DNA of 45,538 bases from Galbitalea sp036266835 (GCA_036266835.1 DATAXD010000038.1:1-45538); one strand, 5' to 3'; shown: positions 1-8,442, counted from the first letter of the stretch. Notes: generated from the sequence alone by a model not told the origin. Translations and numbers: made by a program.

Positions 1-222
1 CCCCTGCAACCCCAACTCCGGTGCCGAACGGTGCGCAATCTCCCCCGCAATCAACGCCCCTGCCCCACGAAGAGCAACCTGCGACACCGCAAACAGCCGG
101 TTCGCCTCCAACAACTCCGCCTCGCTGAACCCCGTGTATGATCCAGCATCCGCCGGCAACTCCGCCAACACCGCAGCCGCAGCACGAAACCGCTCCAACG
201 GTGCCGACAGAATCGAAGTCAT
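1..222 (-). CDS. DUF222 / 13E12-family HNH endonuclease, N-terminal part, cut by window edge
   Basis: The gene starts with ATG at 222 and stays open for 74 codons to the window edge. The protein begins MTSILSAPLERFRAAAAVLA and contains TGFSEAELLEANRLF followed by RSAPELGLQG, the pattern at the start of DUF222 proteins, which usually carry a C-terminal HNH nuclease domain (outside this window). A purine-rich GAGGGT directly precedes the ATG. These genes are the actinobacterial relatives of the mycobacterial 13E12 repeat family and are often multicopy. Their role is unsettled; some mycobacterial members are reported as LexA-controlled, which fits the box just upstream. Family assignment rests on the N-terminus only. 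Confidence 0.72.
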   Translation of the reverse strand, partial: MTSILSAPLERFRAAAAVLAELPADAGSYTGFSEAELLEANRLFAVSQVALRGAGALIAGEIAHRSAPELGLQG

Positions 223-240
223 ACCCTCAAGTATCAACTA

Positions 241-256
241 TCGAACATATGTACAC
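241..256 (-). promoter_or_regulatory. LexA-like SOS box upstream of the DUF222 gene
   Basis: The sequence TCGAACATATGTACAC matches the actinobacterial LexA box TCGAAC-N4-GTTCGA fully in the left half and partly (GT.C..) in the right half. It lies 19 bases upstream of the ATG at 222, where a repressor would block transcription. The half-degenerate right arm suggests a moderate-affinity site, or a chance match. Confidence 0.45.
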
Positions 257-417
257 CACCAAAAACGGCGAACAGTGCACAACCCCCACACCCCAACAAG
301 GGGGCAAACCACCCCAAACGTTCAAGCCTTGAACACAACACCCGACCACACCGGTCCGACACCCGGCAACGCCTTCGGTTCGCAGCTCAACGCCACGATC
401 CGACTAGCCGCCAGGCA

Positions 418-1512
418 CTACCGCCCGAAGGATGCCGCCGCCGGACAGTACATCGGATCGCCAGCAGCCAATCCGACCTTGTTGAGATGGCGAATAACGA
501 TTCCGTAGGCCTGCGTCAGGCCGGTCTCCGTGTAGAGGATGGAGTTGGCTTCGCAGTACTCGCGCGTGATCACCTGCGCGGCCTTCAGGTTGGGGCGAGC
601 CATGTCGGGGAACAGGTGGTGTTCGATCTGGTAGTTGAGCCCACCCATGAAACTGTCCATCACTCGGTTGCCGCGGATGTTGCGCGCGGTGAGCACCTGT
701 CGCCGGAGAAAGTCGAGCTTGGAGTCGTGGGCGAGGATCGGCATCCCGGTGTGGTTCACCGCGAACGACGCACCCATGTACACGCCGAACACGGCCAGCT
801 GCACTCCGCAGAACGCGAACGCCATGCCCAGCGGCATCACCAAAAAAATGCCGGTGAAGTAGAGCGCGATGCGGGGCACGACCATCGACATTTCCAGCCA
901 GCGCTTGTCGACCTTGTCGCGGCCGAAAACAGTACGGAACGCGTGGATATGCAGGTTCAGGCCCTCGAGAATGAGGATCGGGAAAAGCAGAAATCCCTGG
1001 CGGCGAGTAAACCACGCGTAGATTCCACGGGCTCTTGCGGCATCCGTCTCGACGAACGAGACGACGTCGCGCTTGATGTCCGGATCCTTGCCCAGCACGT
1101 TCGGATTCACATGGTGCCGGCTGTGCTTCTTCATCCACCAGGAGTAGCTGATGCCGACAAACAGGTTCGCGATGGTTCGCCCGGCGAGGTCGTTGACACG
1201 GCTCGACGTGAACACCTGGCGGTGCGAGGTCTCGTGCGCGAGAAACGAGAGCTGGGTGAAGATAACGCCCATGCCGGCCGCGATGAGCAGTTCGTACCAG
1301 GTGTGCTGAAGCAGGATGAAGCCGGTGATCTCGCCACCGATCGCGAGCATGATGATGCCGAAGACGATGAAGTAGAACCCGGTGCGGCGTCGCAGCAATC
1401 CGGCGTCCCGCACGGTGCGTACGAGCGCCGAGTACTCGGTCGTCGGGTTCGCCTGTGTGCCACCGGGTTTGGTTCGGATGATGCGGACGACCGACGGAAG
1501 TGTGACGCTCAC
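418..1512 (-). CDS. membrane fatty acid desaturase (acyl-CoA / acyl-lipid type)
   Basis: An integral-membrane di-iron desaturase that introduces a double bond into fatty acyl chains. The three histidine boxes are present in order: HETSH (HX3H), HSRHH (HX2HH) and QIEHH (QX2HH), the glutamine form seen in DesA3/linoleoyl-CoA-like desaturases. Hydrophobic stretches such as FYFIVFGIIMLAIGGEITGF lie between them. The frame is open to a GTG at 1587, but the GTG at 1512 is preferred: it has GAGG about 7 bases upstream and gives MSVTLPSVVRIIRTKPGG, a more usual N-terminus, and 364 residues. The gene is monocistronic and followed by about 195 bases without a gene. A palindrome lies upstream (1590-1599). 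Confidence 0.9.
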   Translation of the reverse strand: MSVTLPSVVRIIRTKPGGTQANPTTEYSALVRTVRDAGLLRRRTGFYFIVFGIIMLAIGGEITGFILLQHTWYELLIAAGMGVIFTQLSFLAHETSHRQVFTSSRVNDLAGRTIANLFVGISYSWWMKKHSRHHVNPNVLGKDPDIKRDVVSFVETDAARARGIYAWFTRRQGFLLFPILILEGLNLHIHAFRTVFGRDKVDKRWLEMSMVVPRIALYFTGIFLVMPLGMAFAFCGVQLAVFGVYMGASFAVNHTGMPILAHDSKLDFLRRQVLTARNIRGNRVMDSFMGGLNYQIEHHLFPDMARPNLKAAQVITREYCEANSILYTETGLTQAYGIVIRHLNKVGLAAGDPMYCPAAASFGR

Positions 1513-1589
1513 TGTGGCCTCAATCCAGAATGTTCCCGGCCAATTGCTAGCTGGCAGTCGGACAAGTAACCGATTGTCTGGGGTCACGA

Positions 1590-1599
1590 GTTAGCTAAC
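1590..1599. promoter_or_regulatory. possible operator palindrome upstream of the desaturase gene
   Basis: GTTAGCTAAC is a perfect 10-bp palindrome about 80 bases upstream of the preferred desaturase start. Fatty-acid regulators of the TetR type often bind short palindromes in front of desaturase genes, so it may be an operator, but the site is short and could be chance. Confidence 0.2.
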
Positions 1600-1665
1600 C
1601 GTACGGCAGAACTCTGTGCGGCGGATGTATTTCGCCCGAACTGGGGGGAACGTGGTCAGCCAGAG

Positions 1666-2643
1666 TCAGATTGCCGCCGCGTCCCACCAGTCGAGCACCC
1701 GCGAACCGAAGAACGTCAACCACGGCGAAGCCTCTCCCACGGGGACATCGACATCGAACCACGCCCGACCGGGATGACGTCGCTCCTGCACCCATTTGCC
1801 GTCGGGCTGCCGCGCCTCGCGCACAACCTCGACCGCCTCGGCGAGCCGGGCATCCGGCCGCGTGCCATCGTGCAGCGCCGCCGAGCGGAAGTAGTCGAGG
1901 GCATTCGGCAGGCTGTAGAACCAACGGAATGGATAGGCGAAGTGCGTCGCCCACGAATCGTGCCGCTCGCCCGTCGACAGCCGGTACATCAACCGCCGCT
2001 CGAGCAGGTACTCCTCGGCAGCATGTCGCGCCGCCGTGAGCTCGGGCGTGCCGCCGGTCGCAGCCTCGTAGTAGAGGAGCCCCTTCAACGAATTGAGCGT
2101 CGAGTTGAAGGATGACCGGATCGAGCCCTCTTCCCATTCGCAGTTCCAGCCGCCGTCGGCCATCCGGTGCTCCAGAAACCAGTTAGCCAGCTCCGCCACA
2201 TCCGCGCCCAACCATGCGCCGTTGGCGATTGTGTATCCGTTGATGCAGCAGTCGACTTCGCCCTGCCAGTACGGCCCGTTGTTGTAGTCCCACCTGCTGT
2301 TCGCCGCTAGCTTCTCGGCCGTTCCCGCGAGTACGGATGCGTCGAGCCCCGACTCCCGCAGGCCATTGAGCGACCACGTCGTCGCCGTCCACGGCTGGCC
2401 GGCGCCCTTTGCCGCTTCGGGCCCGTGCCAATCGAAGTCCGCGGGAAAGTACGACCCGCCCGCCCGCTGCCCGTCGGCATCCTGCAGCGCAAGGAGTTTT
2501 GCACCGAAGCCCTCGGTCGCGACCCGCGCTCGCGTCGCCTGCCACTTCTCAGGAGCTGCGCCGGCCAGATCGCGCTCGACCTGCCAGCGAAGCGCTGGGT
2601 CGGAATCGAGCATCCAGTCAAGAACTGCGGTGTCGGTTTCCAT
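1666..2643 (-). CDS. squalene-cyclase / prenyltransferase-like alpha-toroid protein, function unknown
   Basis: This 325-residue protein begins METDTAVLDWMLDSDPALRW. It contains repeated helical units with Gly-Trp signatures such as EHRMADGGWNCEWEEGSIRS and QPDGKWVQERRHPGRAWFDV, typical of the (alpha/alpha) toroid of squalene/hopene cyclases and prenyltransferases. It has roughly half the length of a true cyclase, and I see no DXDD catalytic motif, so a terpene cyclase activity is not supported. Proteins of this kind are widespread in actinobacteria as soluble hypothetical proteins. No clear Shine-Dalgarno precedes the ATG at 2643, so the message may be leaderless. It stands alone between the desaturase and the envelope operon. 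Confidence 0.75.
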   Translation of the reverse strand: METDTAVLDWMLDSDPALRWQVERDLAGAAPEKWQATRARVATEGFGAKLLALQDADGQRAGGSYFPADFDWHGPEAAKGAGQPWTATTWSLNGLRESGLDASVLAGTAEKLAANSRWDYNNGPYWQGEVDCCINGYTIANGAWLGADVAELANWFLEHRMADGGWNCEWEEGSIRSSFNSTLNSLKGLLYYEAATGGTPELTAARHAAEEYLLERRLMYRLSTGERHDSWATHFAYPFRWFYSLPNALDYFRSAALHDGTRPDARLAEAVEVVREARQPDGKWVQERRHPGRAWFDVDVPVGEASPWLTFFGSRVLDWWDAAAI

Positions 2644-2692
2644 ATTCGGAAGCTAGCGGGCGCATCCGACAATCTTCAAGTCCGCGCACGGA

Positions 2693-3931
2693 TTAGAGGC
2701 GACGAGCGCCGCGCGCATTCTGAACCAGCGATCCGTTGGGCGTCGCGCTCAGCCCGTCCCGCGCCTTGAGCAATACGACCCGTCGGGCGGCCGCGTCGAC
2801 GAGAGCGGCGAACGCCTGGTCGGTACGGGCTTTAGTCACCACGGCCTCGACCATCTGCGCAGCGACCGCCGGATCCGCCGACACCAGCACGATGTCGACT
2901 CCGGCCTCGATCGCTAGGATCGCACGCTGCGCTGGTGACCATTGGTCTACGGCCTCTGAGGCCGACAGATCGTCGCTGATCACGACCCCGTTGAATCCGA
3001 GTTGCTTGCGCAGCAGAGCGGTGACGACCGCCGACGAGAACACGGCGGGTTTGCCGGGCGCAATGCGGCGATAGACCGCCGACGACACCATGATGCAGTC
3101 TGCGCCGCGCGCGATCTCGTCGCGGTAGATCGCGACGGCGTCACCATCAGCACTGGTCACCGTATCGGTGACGTTGCGCGCCGTATCGGTGTTCTGCGTC
3201 ACGAAGCCGAGGCCCGGGAAATGTTTCATCACCGTGATCACGTTCGACGCATCCATGCCGTCGCGGAAAGCAGTCGCGTGCTCAACGATGGTCGGAAGAG
3301 AAAATCCGTACTCGCGCTTGAATGCACCGATCGGCGGATTGTGCACGGCCGATGCAGCGGACGGCAGCAGGTCGACCACGGGGGCGAGGTCCATGTTCAC
3401 GCCAGCGCTCGTGAGCTCCGAACCCCAGGTCCGCGCATCCGACTCCAGGGCGTGCGCGGACAGCTGCCCCTGTGTGAGCCCGGTAGGCATTGCCGCGAAA
3501 CCCGGGCCCTGCAACACCTGAACTTCGCCGCCCTCCTGGTCAGTTGCGACGAGCAGCTGTTCGCCACCGGTGGTGGTTGAACTCACAAGCGCGCGAAAGC
3601 GATCGACGACGGCGGCCGTCGCACCGACGCCGCCATGCGATCGGCCCGACAGGAAAATGCTGCCCACGTTGTGCTTCGTGATCGCATCGATCGTCACCTG
3701 CTCTGCACCGGATGCCGTCGTGCCCACCATAAAGAGTTGACCCACGCGTTGTTCGAGCGACAGGTGCGCGATCGGGTCGACGGGTTTAGGCAGCTTCGTT
3801 GGCGGCGCGGGTGACGTGCGAGCGTGCGGGGAACCACCGGATGCGCGGGTCGCCGGCGCGCATCCGCTCACCACCGTCGCAAGCAGGACGGCCGCGACGA
3901 CAAACAGAGCGACACGGGGTGAAGCGATCAC
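2693..3931 (-). CDS. NagZ-like glycoside hydrolase family 3 lipoprotein
   Basis: A GH3 beta-N-acetylglucosaminidase-like enzyme, probably acting on peptidoglycan fragments outside the membrane. The N-terminus is a lipoprotein signal: hydrophobic segment ALFVVAAVLLATVVSGC with lipobox VSGC. The GH3 core shows VGQLFMVG, the substrate loop KHFPGLG and the nucleophile motif GVVISDDL. In classical NagZ the loop reads KHFPGHGDT with a following DSH or DTH that supplies the Asp-His acid/base pair; here the region reads NTDTARN, so the His is missing. The GTG start at 3931 follows the SRPBCC gene by 3 bases, making it the last gene of an envelope operon with the L,D-transpeptidase. Confidence 0.85.
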   Translation of the reverse strand: MIASPRVALFVVAAVLLATVVSGCAPATRASGGSPHARTSPAPPTKLPKPVDPIAHLSLEQRVGQLFMVGTTASGAEQVTIDAITKHNVGSIFLSGRSHGGVGATAAVVDRFRALVSSTTTGGEQLLVATDQEGGEVQVLQGPGFAAMPTGLTQGQLSAHALESDARTWGSELTSAGVNMDLAPVVDLLPSAASAVHNPPIGAFKREYGFSLPTIVEHATAFRDGMDASNVITVMKHFPGLGFVTQNTDTARNVTDTVTSADGDAVAIYRDEIARGADCIMVSSAVYRRIAPGKPAVFSSAVVTALLRKQLGFNGVVISDDLSASEAVDQWSPAQRAILAIEAGVDIVLVSADPAVAAQMVEAVVTKARTDQAFAALVDAAARRVVLLKARDGLSATPNGSLVQNARGARRL

Positions 3932-3934
3932 GGG

Positions 3935-4414
3935 CTAAGGGTGCGATTCGGCGTAGCCCTTCAACGCCGACATCGTTCGCACGTTCTCCTTGTCGAACGC
4001 CGCGGTGATCGCGACGCGCAGGGCCCGCAGGGCTGCTGGCATCCGAATATCCAGTACGAGCACCCGGGTCACGAGCGTGTGCGACTCTGTCGGTTCGATC
4101 GAATACTGGATGTGCGCGTCGACGGTGGCGCGCAGTTGACTCACCCGGATCGTGTGCTCAAAATCCAGCGAGTTGGGTGGCTCGAAGCGGGTAACCGTCC
4201 CCCACCAATCCTTTCCCGGTTCGGCAGGCTTGCCGTCGTGGTAGCGACTACCGAGTCTCACCGGATACGGTTCCACCTCGGTCGTCGTCGCGTAAGCGGA
4301 TGACGGCGGCAGCCAGCGGGAGTAGTTGGGCAGATCGGCCAGCAACTCGAAGATCGTCGCCGGCGGCGCGGCGATCTCGGCGCGGTACAGGCGTTGCCAG
4401 TGCGAACTCGTCAC
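3935..4414 (-). CDS. SRPBCC-family protein (START/polyketide-cyclase-like fold)
   Basis: This 159-residue protein has the SRPBCC pattern: the opening strand YRAEIAAPPATIFELLADLP, the NYSRWLPP segment after the first helices, central strands around WGTVTRFEPPNSLDFEHTIR, and a long C-terminal helix (ALRALRVAITAAFDKENVRT). Members bind small hydrophobic ligands in a helix-grip cavity; no substrate can be named from the sequence. There is no signal peptide, so it is cytoplasmic. It lies 18 bases after the L,D-transpeptidase gene and 3 bases before the NagZ-like gene, so the three are probably co-transcribed. Confidence 0.8.
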   Translation of the reverse strand: MTSSHWQRLYRAEIAAPPATIFELLADLPNYSRWLPPSSAYATTTEVEPYPVRLGSRYHDGKPAEPGKDWWGTVTRFEPPNSLDFEHTIRVSQLRATVDAHIQYSIEPTESHTLVTRVLVLDIRMPAALRALRVAITAAFDKENVRTMSALKGYAESHP

Positions 4415-4432
4415 CCTGTGGCTCCTCGTCTG

Positions 4433-5110
4433 CTAGTGACCGACGATGGTGACGAGCGTGCCGATTGGTGCCCAGTTGTAGATGGCGCCCAGTACCGCCA
4501 CGGGAACGTGCACGCACCCGTGTGAACCCTTCGTCGCGTAGAGCGAACTTCCGTATGGGAATGTCTGCCAGGAGGCGTCGTGGAATCCGTATGGGCCGGT
4601 GAACGGCATCCAATAGGCGACGTGGTCGTGCCAGGATCCGTTGGCGTCGTGCCCCGACAACACCACATTGCGCGCCTTGCCGTAGACGCGCCAAGTTCCC
4701 GTGGGGGTCGCATCGTGAACGTTCGTGAGCTTCCATGCTCCGGTAGTAACCGCCGTGCTCGTAAACAGAGTGCCGCCAAAACACGCCCACAGATGCTGCA
4801 CCGCGATGTTGACGTAGATATGGTGAACGCCCGATGGGTTGCTCGAGCACTCCGGCGATGTCGGCGAGGGCTTCGCGCGCGGGGACGCCGCGACCGTCTT
4901 GGTGTTGCCGACGGCGGTGGTGGGCGTCGGCGTGGGGGTCGCCGGAGCCAGCGTTACACGTGGGGCGGGAGTAGTCGATGCGGGCGAACCGCCGACGGCT
5001 CGCGCCGACTGGTTGGATGCGCTGCATCCGGCGAGCGCGGCGACGACGAGCCCGGCCCCGAAGAGTAACGCGCAGCTTCGCCGCGCGATACCGCCTCGAG
5101 GGACCGACAT
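4433..5110 (-). CDS. L,D-transpeptidase (YkuD domain) lipoprotein
   Basis: A cell-wall cross-linking enzyme forming 3-3 peptide bridges or attaching proteins to peptidoglycan. The N-terminus is a lipoprotein signal (CALLFGAGLVVAALAGCS), followed by a Ser/Thr/Pro/Ala-rich linker to about residue 75. The YkuD catalytic motif HGCVHVP sits near the C-terminus, with catalytic Cys at about residue 199 and the preceding KGS. The 225-residue size fits a single-domain enzyme without LysM or Ig domains. The ATG at 5110 has GGGAGG about 6 bases upstream. It heads the operon that continues with the SRPBCC and NagZ-like genes, suggesting a shared envelope role. Confidence 0.88.
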   Translation of the reverse strand: MSVPRGGIARRSCALLFGAGLVVAALAGCSASNQSARAVGGSPASTTPAPRVTLAPATPTPTPTTAVGNTKTVAASPRAKPSPTSPECSSNPSGVHHIYVNIAVQHLWACFGGTLFTSTAVTTGAWKLTNVHDATPTGTWRVYGKARNVVLSGHDANGSWHDHVAYWMPFTGPYGFHDASWQTFPYGSSLYATKGSHGCVHVPVAVLGAIYNWAPIGTLVTIVGH

Positions 5111-5214
5111 TTCAACCTCCCGGACAACACGGGCGGGACGGGCTCGGGCTGACCGCCTACAAGTGTACGTCGCACCGGCATCACCGCCACCGTGCCTCGG
5201 GAGAGAATGAGTGC

Positions 5215-6117
5215 ATGGCCGCGAACAGGCAACCGCACGGCGCGCGTCTAGCTGTGTGCCTCGCGTCAGCGATCATGCTCATCCTCGCCCTTGCGGGGTG
5301 CTCCCTGATTTTTCCGTCCAACGCATCAGGGCTCGGACCGACAACGGGCGCTCCGAAGCGCGGCGAGTGCTGGGACGCCTCGAACGCGAACGCCGTCGTC
5401 TGGGTTGACTGGGAAGGCCACAAGGCGCGACCGTGCTCCACCAGCCACGACCTCTACACCTACGCCATCGGCATGATCTCCGGGATCACCTCCACGACCT
5501 GGGCGAGTTCGACAAATCCGAGTCAACCCAGCGACGCGGTGCAGACCAAAGCCGAGAATGCTTGCACACTCAAAACCTTGGTGCCAGGTCTCAAGTGGAC
5601 CGAGCAACTACTCCGGGGATACTTTTTCCTTCCATCGAAATCCGCATGGGCGGATGGGGCGCGCTGGGTTCGCTGCGATGCGGGCGTGCTTGCGCACGGC
5701 ACCACCCTCGCCCAGCAAGCGCTCGTCAAGCTGCCGGCGTCCATCTCGACGCTGGTGTCCGAAGGTTCATCCGATCCTCTGCGGTTCGACTACTGCATCG
5801 ATTCCCAGGTGCCAGCGGAGGGAGCTGGCCCTCTTGCCAACGATGACTTCAACCTTGTTGCCGACTGTCGAGACGACCCGGAGTGGAGGCTTGCCGGCCG
5901 CGGTACCCTGCCCGAAGCGGTCGGCTCGCCGTTCCCGACTGCCGCCAACGGGAACGCTGACGCACAAAAGGTCTGCTCGACGTTCGCTGCCACGGCTGGC
6001 GACACCTGGTACGCCTATCTGCCTCCGGAGACGAGCGACGCAACCGTGGGAACAAACCGGGAAATTACCTGCTGGGTTGGCAAGCTAGAGACGAATGACA
6101 GCGGCGGCGCCGCCTAG
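5215..6117 (+). CDS. lipoprotein with septum-formation-like domain
   Basis: The chosen ATG at 5215 follows GGAGAG at 5200-5205 and gives 300 residues with a lipoprotein signal (AVCLASAIMLILALAGCS). The mature part has the pattern GECWDAS ... PCSTSHDLYTYAIG early and a second Cys-rich half (FDYCIDSQVP, DCRDDPEW, KVCSTFAATAG, REITCWVG). The opening resembles the actinobacterial septum-formation domain (G-x-C-x-x ... V-x-C-x-x-x-H-x-x-E/T). The even number of Cys in the exported part suggests disulfides. It is divergent from the L,D-transpeptidase gene across about 100 bases. Its role is inferred only from domain resemblance. The frame is open upstream, but that stretch has no good start. Confidence 0.72.
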   Translation: MAANRQPHGARLAVCLASAIMLILALAGCSLIFPSNASGLGPTTGAPKRGECWDASNANAVVWVDWEGHKARPCSTSHDLYTYAIGMISGITSTTWASSTNPSQPSDAVQTKAENACTLKTLVPGLKWTEQLLRGYFFLPSKSAWADGARWVRCDAGVLAHGTTLAQQALVKLPASISTLVSEGSSDPLRFDYCIDSQVPAEGAGPLANDDFNLVADCRDDPEWRLAGRGTLPEAVGSPFPTAANGNADAQKVCSTFAATAGDTWYAYLPPETSDATVGTNREITCWVGKLETNDSGGAA

Positions 6118-6136
6118 CGCCTCGGGAAGGAAGCTG

Positions 6137-6538
6137 ATGTCTACGTTCACCGATTCGGAGCTCGCGTACCTGTCCGGCCAGCCGCTCGGTCGGATCGCAA
6201 CGGCCGCACCCGACGGCAACCTTCAGGTGAGTCCGGTGGGATTTCGCTACAACCCAGACCTCGACACCATCGATGTCACCGGGTACGGGATGGCGACGAG
6301 CCGCAAGTACCGCAACGTCGCCGACAACGGCCGCGTCGCCTTCGTAGTCGATGACCTGGAGACCGAGAAGCCGTGGCGTCCGCGGTGCCTCGAAATCCGG
6401 GGCAGTGCTGAGACGGTCGCGGACTCGCCGAACGGGCCGCTCATCCGCATCCATCCGAAGCGCATCATCAGCTTCGGGATCGACGAACCGTTCACCGGCG
6501 CCCACAGCGTCAAAACGAATTCACGCAACGTCAATTGA
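6137..6538 (+). CDS. PPOX-class F420-dependent oxidoreductase
   Basis: This 133-residue single-domain split-barrel protein carries the family hallmarks ELAYLSGQPLGRIATAAPDG at the start, QVSPVGFRYNPDLDTIDV in the first strands, YRNVADNGRVAFVVDD in the middle and RCLEIRGSAE afterwards. Members bind F420 or FMN and reduce small metabolites or bind haem-related ligands; the substrate cannot be told. The ATG at 6137 follows GGAAGG at 6127-6132, which rules out the upstream open stretch. The next gene, 34 bases on, encodes another flavin/deazaflavin protein, suggesting a two-gene F420-linked unit. Confidence 0.85.
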   Translation: MSTFTDSELAYLSGQPLGRIATAAPDGNLQVSPVGFRYNPDLDTIDVTGYGMATSRKYRNVADNGRVAFVVDDLETEKPWRPRCLEIRGSAETVADSPNGPLIRIHPKRIISFGIDEPFTGAHSVKTNSRNVN

Positions 6539-6572
6539 CTCACCAAAACGCACCCCATCAAGGAGACCACTC

Positions 6573-7031
6573 ATGACTTTCAATGGTTCCAGCGGCACAC
6601 GCGGAGGTCGCCACCCGCAGTCGGGCGGGCTCTCGACGTGGTTCAACAACCGCGCCGTCAACCGGATTCGCCGCCGGGGCGGCTCGTTCATGGGGATGAA
6701 GCTGCTGGTGCTGAACACCGTGGGCAAGAAGTCGGGTGCGGCCCGCTCCAATCCGGTCGCGTGGTTCCCCGGTGACGACGGCAGCTGGCTTGTTGTGGCC
6801 TCCGCCGGAGGCAGCAGCCGGAATCCCGCCTGGTATTACAACCTCGCGGGCAACCCCGACCGTGTTTCGATCGACGTCGACCGCGGCAACGTCCCCGTTG
6901 TCGCTGAGCAACTCCAGGGCGCCGATCGCGATCGCGCCTGGCAGGCGATAACCACGGCCTCACCGCGATTCGCCGACTACGAGTCGAAGACCGACCGCCT
7001 CATCCCGATCATCAAGCTGTCCCGGCGCTGA
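6573..7031 (+). CDS. nitroreductase-family deazaflavin (F420)-dependent oxidoreductase, DUF385/Ddn type
   Basis: This 152-residue protein shows the Ddn-family signatures LLVLNTVGKKSGAARSNPV (cofactor phosphate-binding loop), WLVVASAGGSSRNPAWYYNL and the closing RFADYESKTDRLIPIIKL. Ddn relatives use reduced F420 to reduce quinones or nitroimidazoles at the membrane. The ATG at 6573 has AAGGAG 8 bases upstream, which fixes the start well inside a longer open frame. It follows the PPOX-class gene by 34 bases in the same direction. The pair implies that the host makes F420. Confidence 0.88.
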   Translation: MTFNGSSGTRGGRHPQSGGLSTWFNNRAVNRIRRRGGSFMGMKLLVLNTVGKKSGAARSNPVAWFPGDDGSWLVVASAGGSSRNPAWYYNLAGNPDRVSIDVDRGNVPVVAEQLQGADRDRAWQAITTASPRFADYESKTDRLIPIIKLSRR

Positions 7032-7088
7032 CGTGGTTGCGTCGGGACAACCCCGCGCACCACACTCGACGTAGATAAGGAACAGTCC

Positions 7089-8393
7089 ATGACAACGACG
7101 TCTCGCCCCTCCGAGCCCGATCAGTCGGAGGTCGAAACGGCAGCGACGGCAACTGCCGGGGTGATCTCGGATGCTCGCCAGCCGATCCGCGGTGCTATGC
7201 GGCGCCTGCTGGTCATGTTCATCCCGGCCAACCTGGCTCTGTTCATGGTTTACGGAGCGGTTCCCGGTGTGCTCCTGCCGACCCAGGTCGCGGCACTCGA
7301 TCCCGCGAACAAGGTGGCCAACCTCGCCATCGTGACGACGATCGGCGCCCTGGCCGCCATGATCGCGCAGCCCGTCGCCGGTGCGATCAGCGACCGCACC
7401 CGATCGCGATTCGGCAGGCGGGCGCAGTGGATCGTGGCCGGCGCGCTCATTGGTGGTCTCGGCCTCGTCGGTCTTGCGTTCGCGAACGGACTCGTGCAGA
7501 TCACGATCGCCTGGGCCATCGCGCAGATCGCCTACAACTTCGCGCAGGGACCGCTGTCGGCCATCGTGCCCGACCGTGTGCCGAAATGGGCGCTCGGCAC
7601 ATTCGCCGCGATCGGCGGGATGGCCTCGATGCTCGGCGCCGTCGGCGGCCAGGTCGCGGGCGCCGCCTTCGCGAAGTCACTCGGCACCGGATACCTGTTC
7701 CTTGCCGGCCTTGGCGTCATCCTGCTCACGGTGTTCGTCGTATTCAACAGGGACACCTCATCGACGGATGCGGAGCGCATCCCGTTCAGGCTGGCCGACT
7801 TCCTGCGCACGTTCTGGGTCAATCCCCTCACGCATCCGGACTTCTTCTGGGCATTCGCCGGCCGCCTGCTGCTCTACACCGGTTTCTTCTCGGTCTTCGG
7901 TTACAACCTCTACCTCTTGCAGTCCTACATCGGCCTCGGCGACAAGGCAGTCGGATACGTTCCGTTGCTTGGCCTGCTGAGCCTCGCCGGAATGGTTCCC
8001 GCGATCGTCATCGGCGGACTTCTCAGCGACCGGCTCGGACGCCGCAAGATCTTCGTCTTTCTCTCGTCGGTGATCGTCGGGCTTGGACTGATCGTGCCGA
8101 TCTTCGACCCGACCCTGCCCGGAATGATGATCGAGACGGTCATCTGCGGCATCGGTTTCGGCGCGTTCCAGTCGGTCGACCAGGCCGTCATGAACCAGGT
8201 GCTGCCGAACGTGTCGACGTTCGCCAAGGACCTCGGAGTCGTGAACATCGCGGCGACGCTGCCACAGGTGCTGGCCCCTGCCGTCGGCGGCGGCATCGTG
8301 ATCCTGTTCGGTTACATCGGCATCTTCCCGGTGGCCATCGGTCTCTCCGTGCTCGGTGCGTTCGCGGTGTTGTTCATCAAGGCCGTGAAGTAG
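7089..8393 (+). CDS. MFS transporter (12 TM), probably sugar/glycoside:cation symporter or exporter
   Basis: This 434-residue integral membrane protein has about 12 hydrophobic helices, beginning with LLVMFIPANLALFMVYGAVP after a charged 45-residue N-terminal tail. The loop between helices 2 and 3 reads GAISDRTRSRFGRRAQW, the MFS motif D-R-x-x-R-x-G-R-R, and the second half repeats it as LLSDRLGRRKIF. The long R-x-x-F-G-R-R form is frequent in glycoside/melibiose-type carriers. AAGGA lies just upstream of the ATG. A GH3 beta-glucosidase gene follows 49 bases later, so uptake of a beta-glucoside followed by cleavage is the simplest joint role; this is inference. Confidence 0.88.
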   Translation: MTTTSRPSEPDQSEVETAATATAGVISDARQPIRGAMRRLLVMFIPANLALFMVYGAVPGVLLPTQVAALDPANKVANLAIVTTIGALAAMIAQPVAGAISDRTRSRFGRRAQWIVAGALIGGLGLVGLAFANGLVQITIAWAIAQIAYNFAQGPLSAIVPDRVPKWALGTFAAIGGMASMLGAVGGQVAGAAFAKSLGTGYLFLAGLGVILLTVFVVFNRDTSSTDAERIPFRLADFLRTFWVNPLTHPDFFWAFAGRLLLYTGFFSVFGYNLYLLQSYIGLGDKAVGYVPLLGLLSLAGMVPAIVIGGLLSDRLGRRKIFVFLSSVIVGLGLIVPIFDPTLPGMMIETVICGIGFGAFQSVDQAVMNQVLPNVSTFAKDLGVVNIAATLPQVLAPAVGGGIVILFGYIGIFPVAIGLSVLGAFAVLFIKAVK

Positions 8394-8442
8394 TCGTTTC
8401 GTCCCCAACCGATTCCAAAGCTCGAAAGGCATACTCAAAGGC

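Noticed and set aside
487..1569. Long open frame on the plus strand opposite the desaturase gene
   Set aside because: It is a high-GC antisense shadow: the desaturase on the minus strand has all three histidine boxes, and the antisense product is low in hydrophobic residues without any family pattern.
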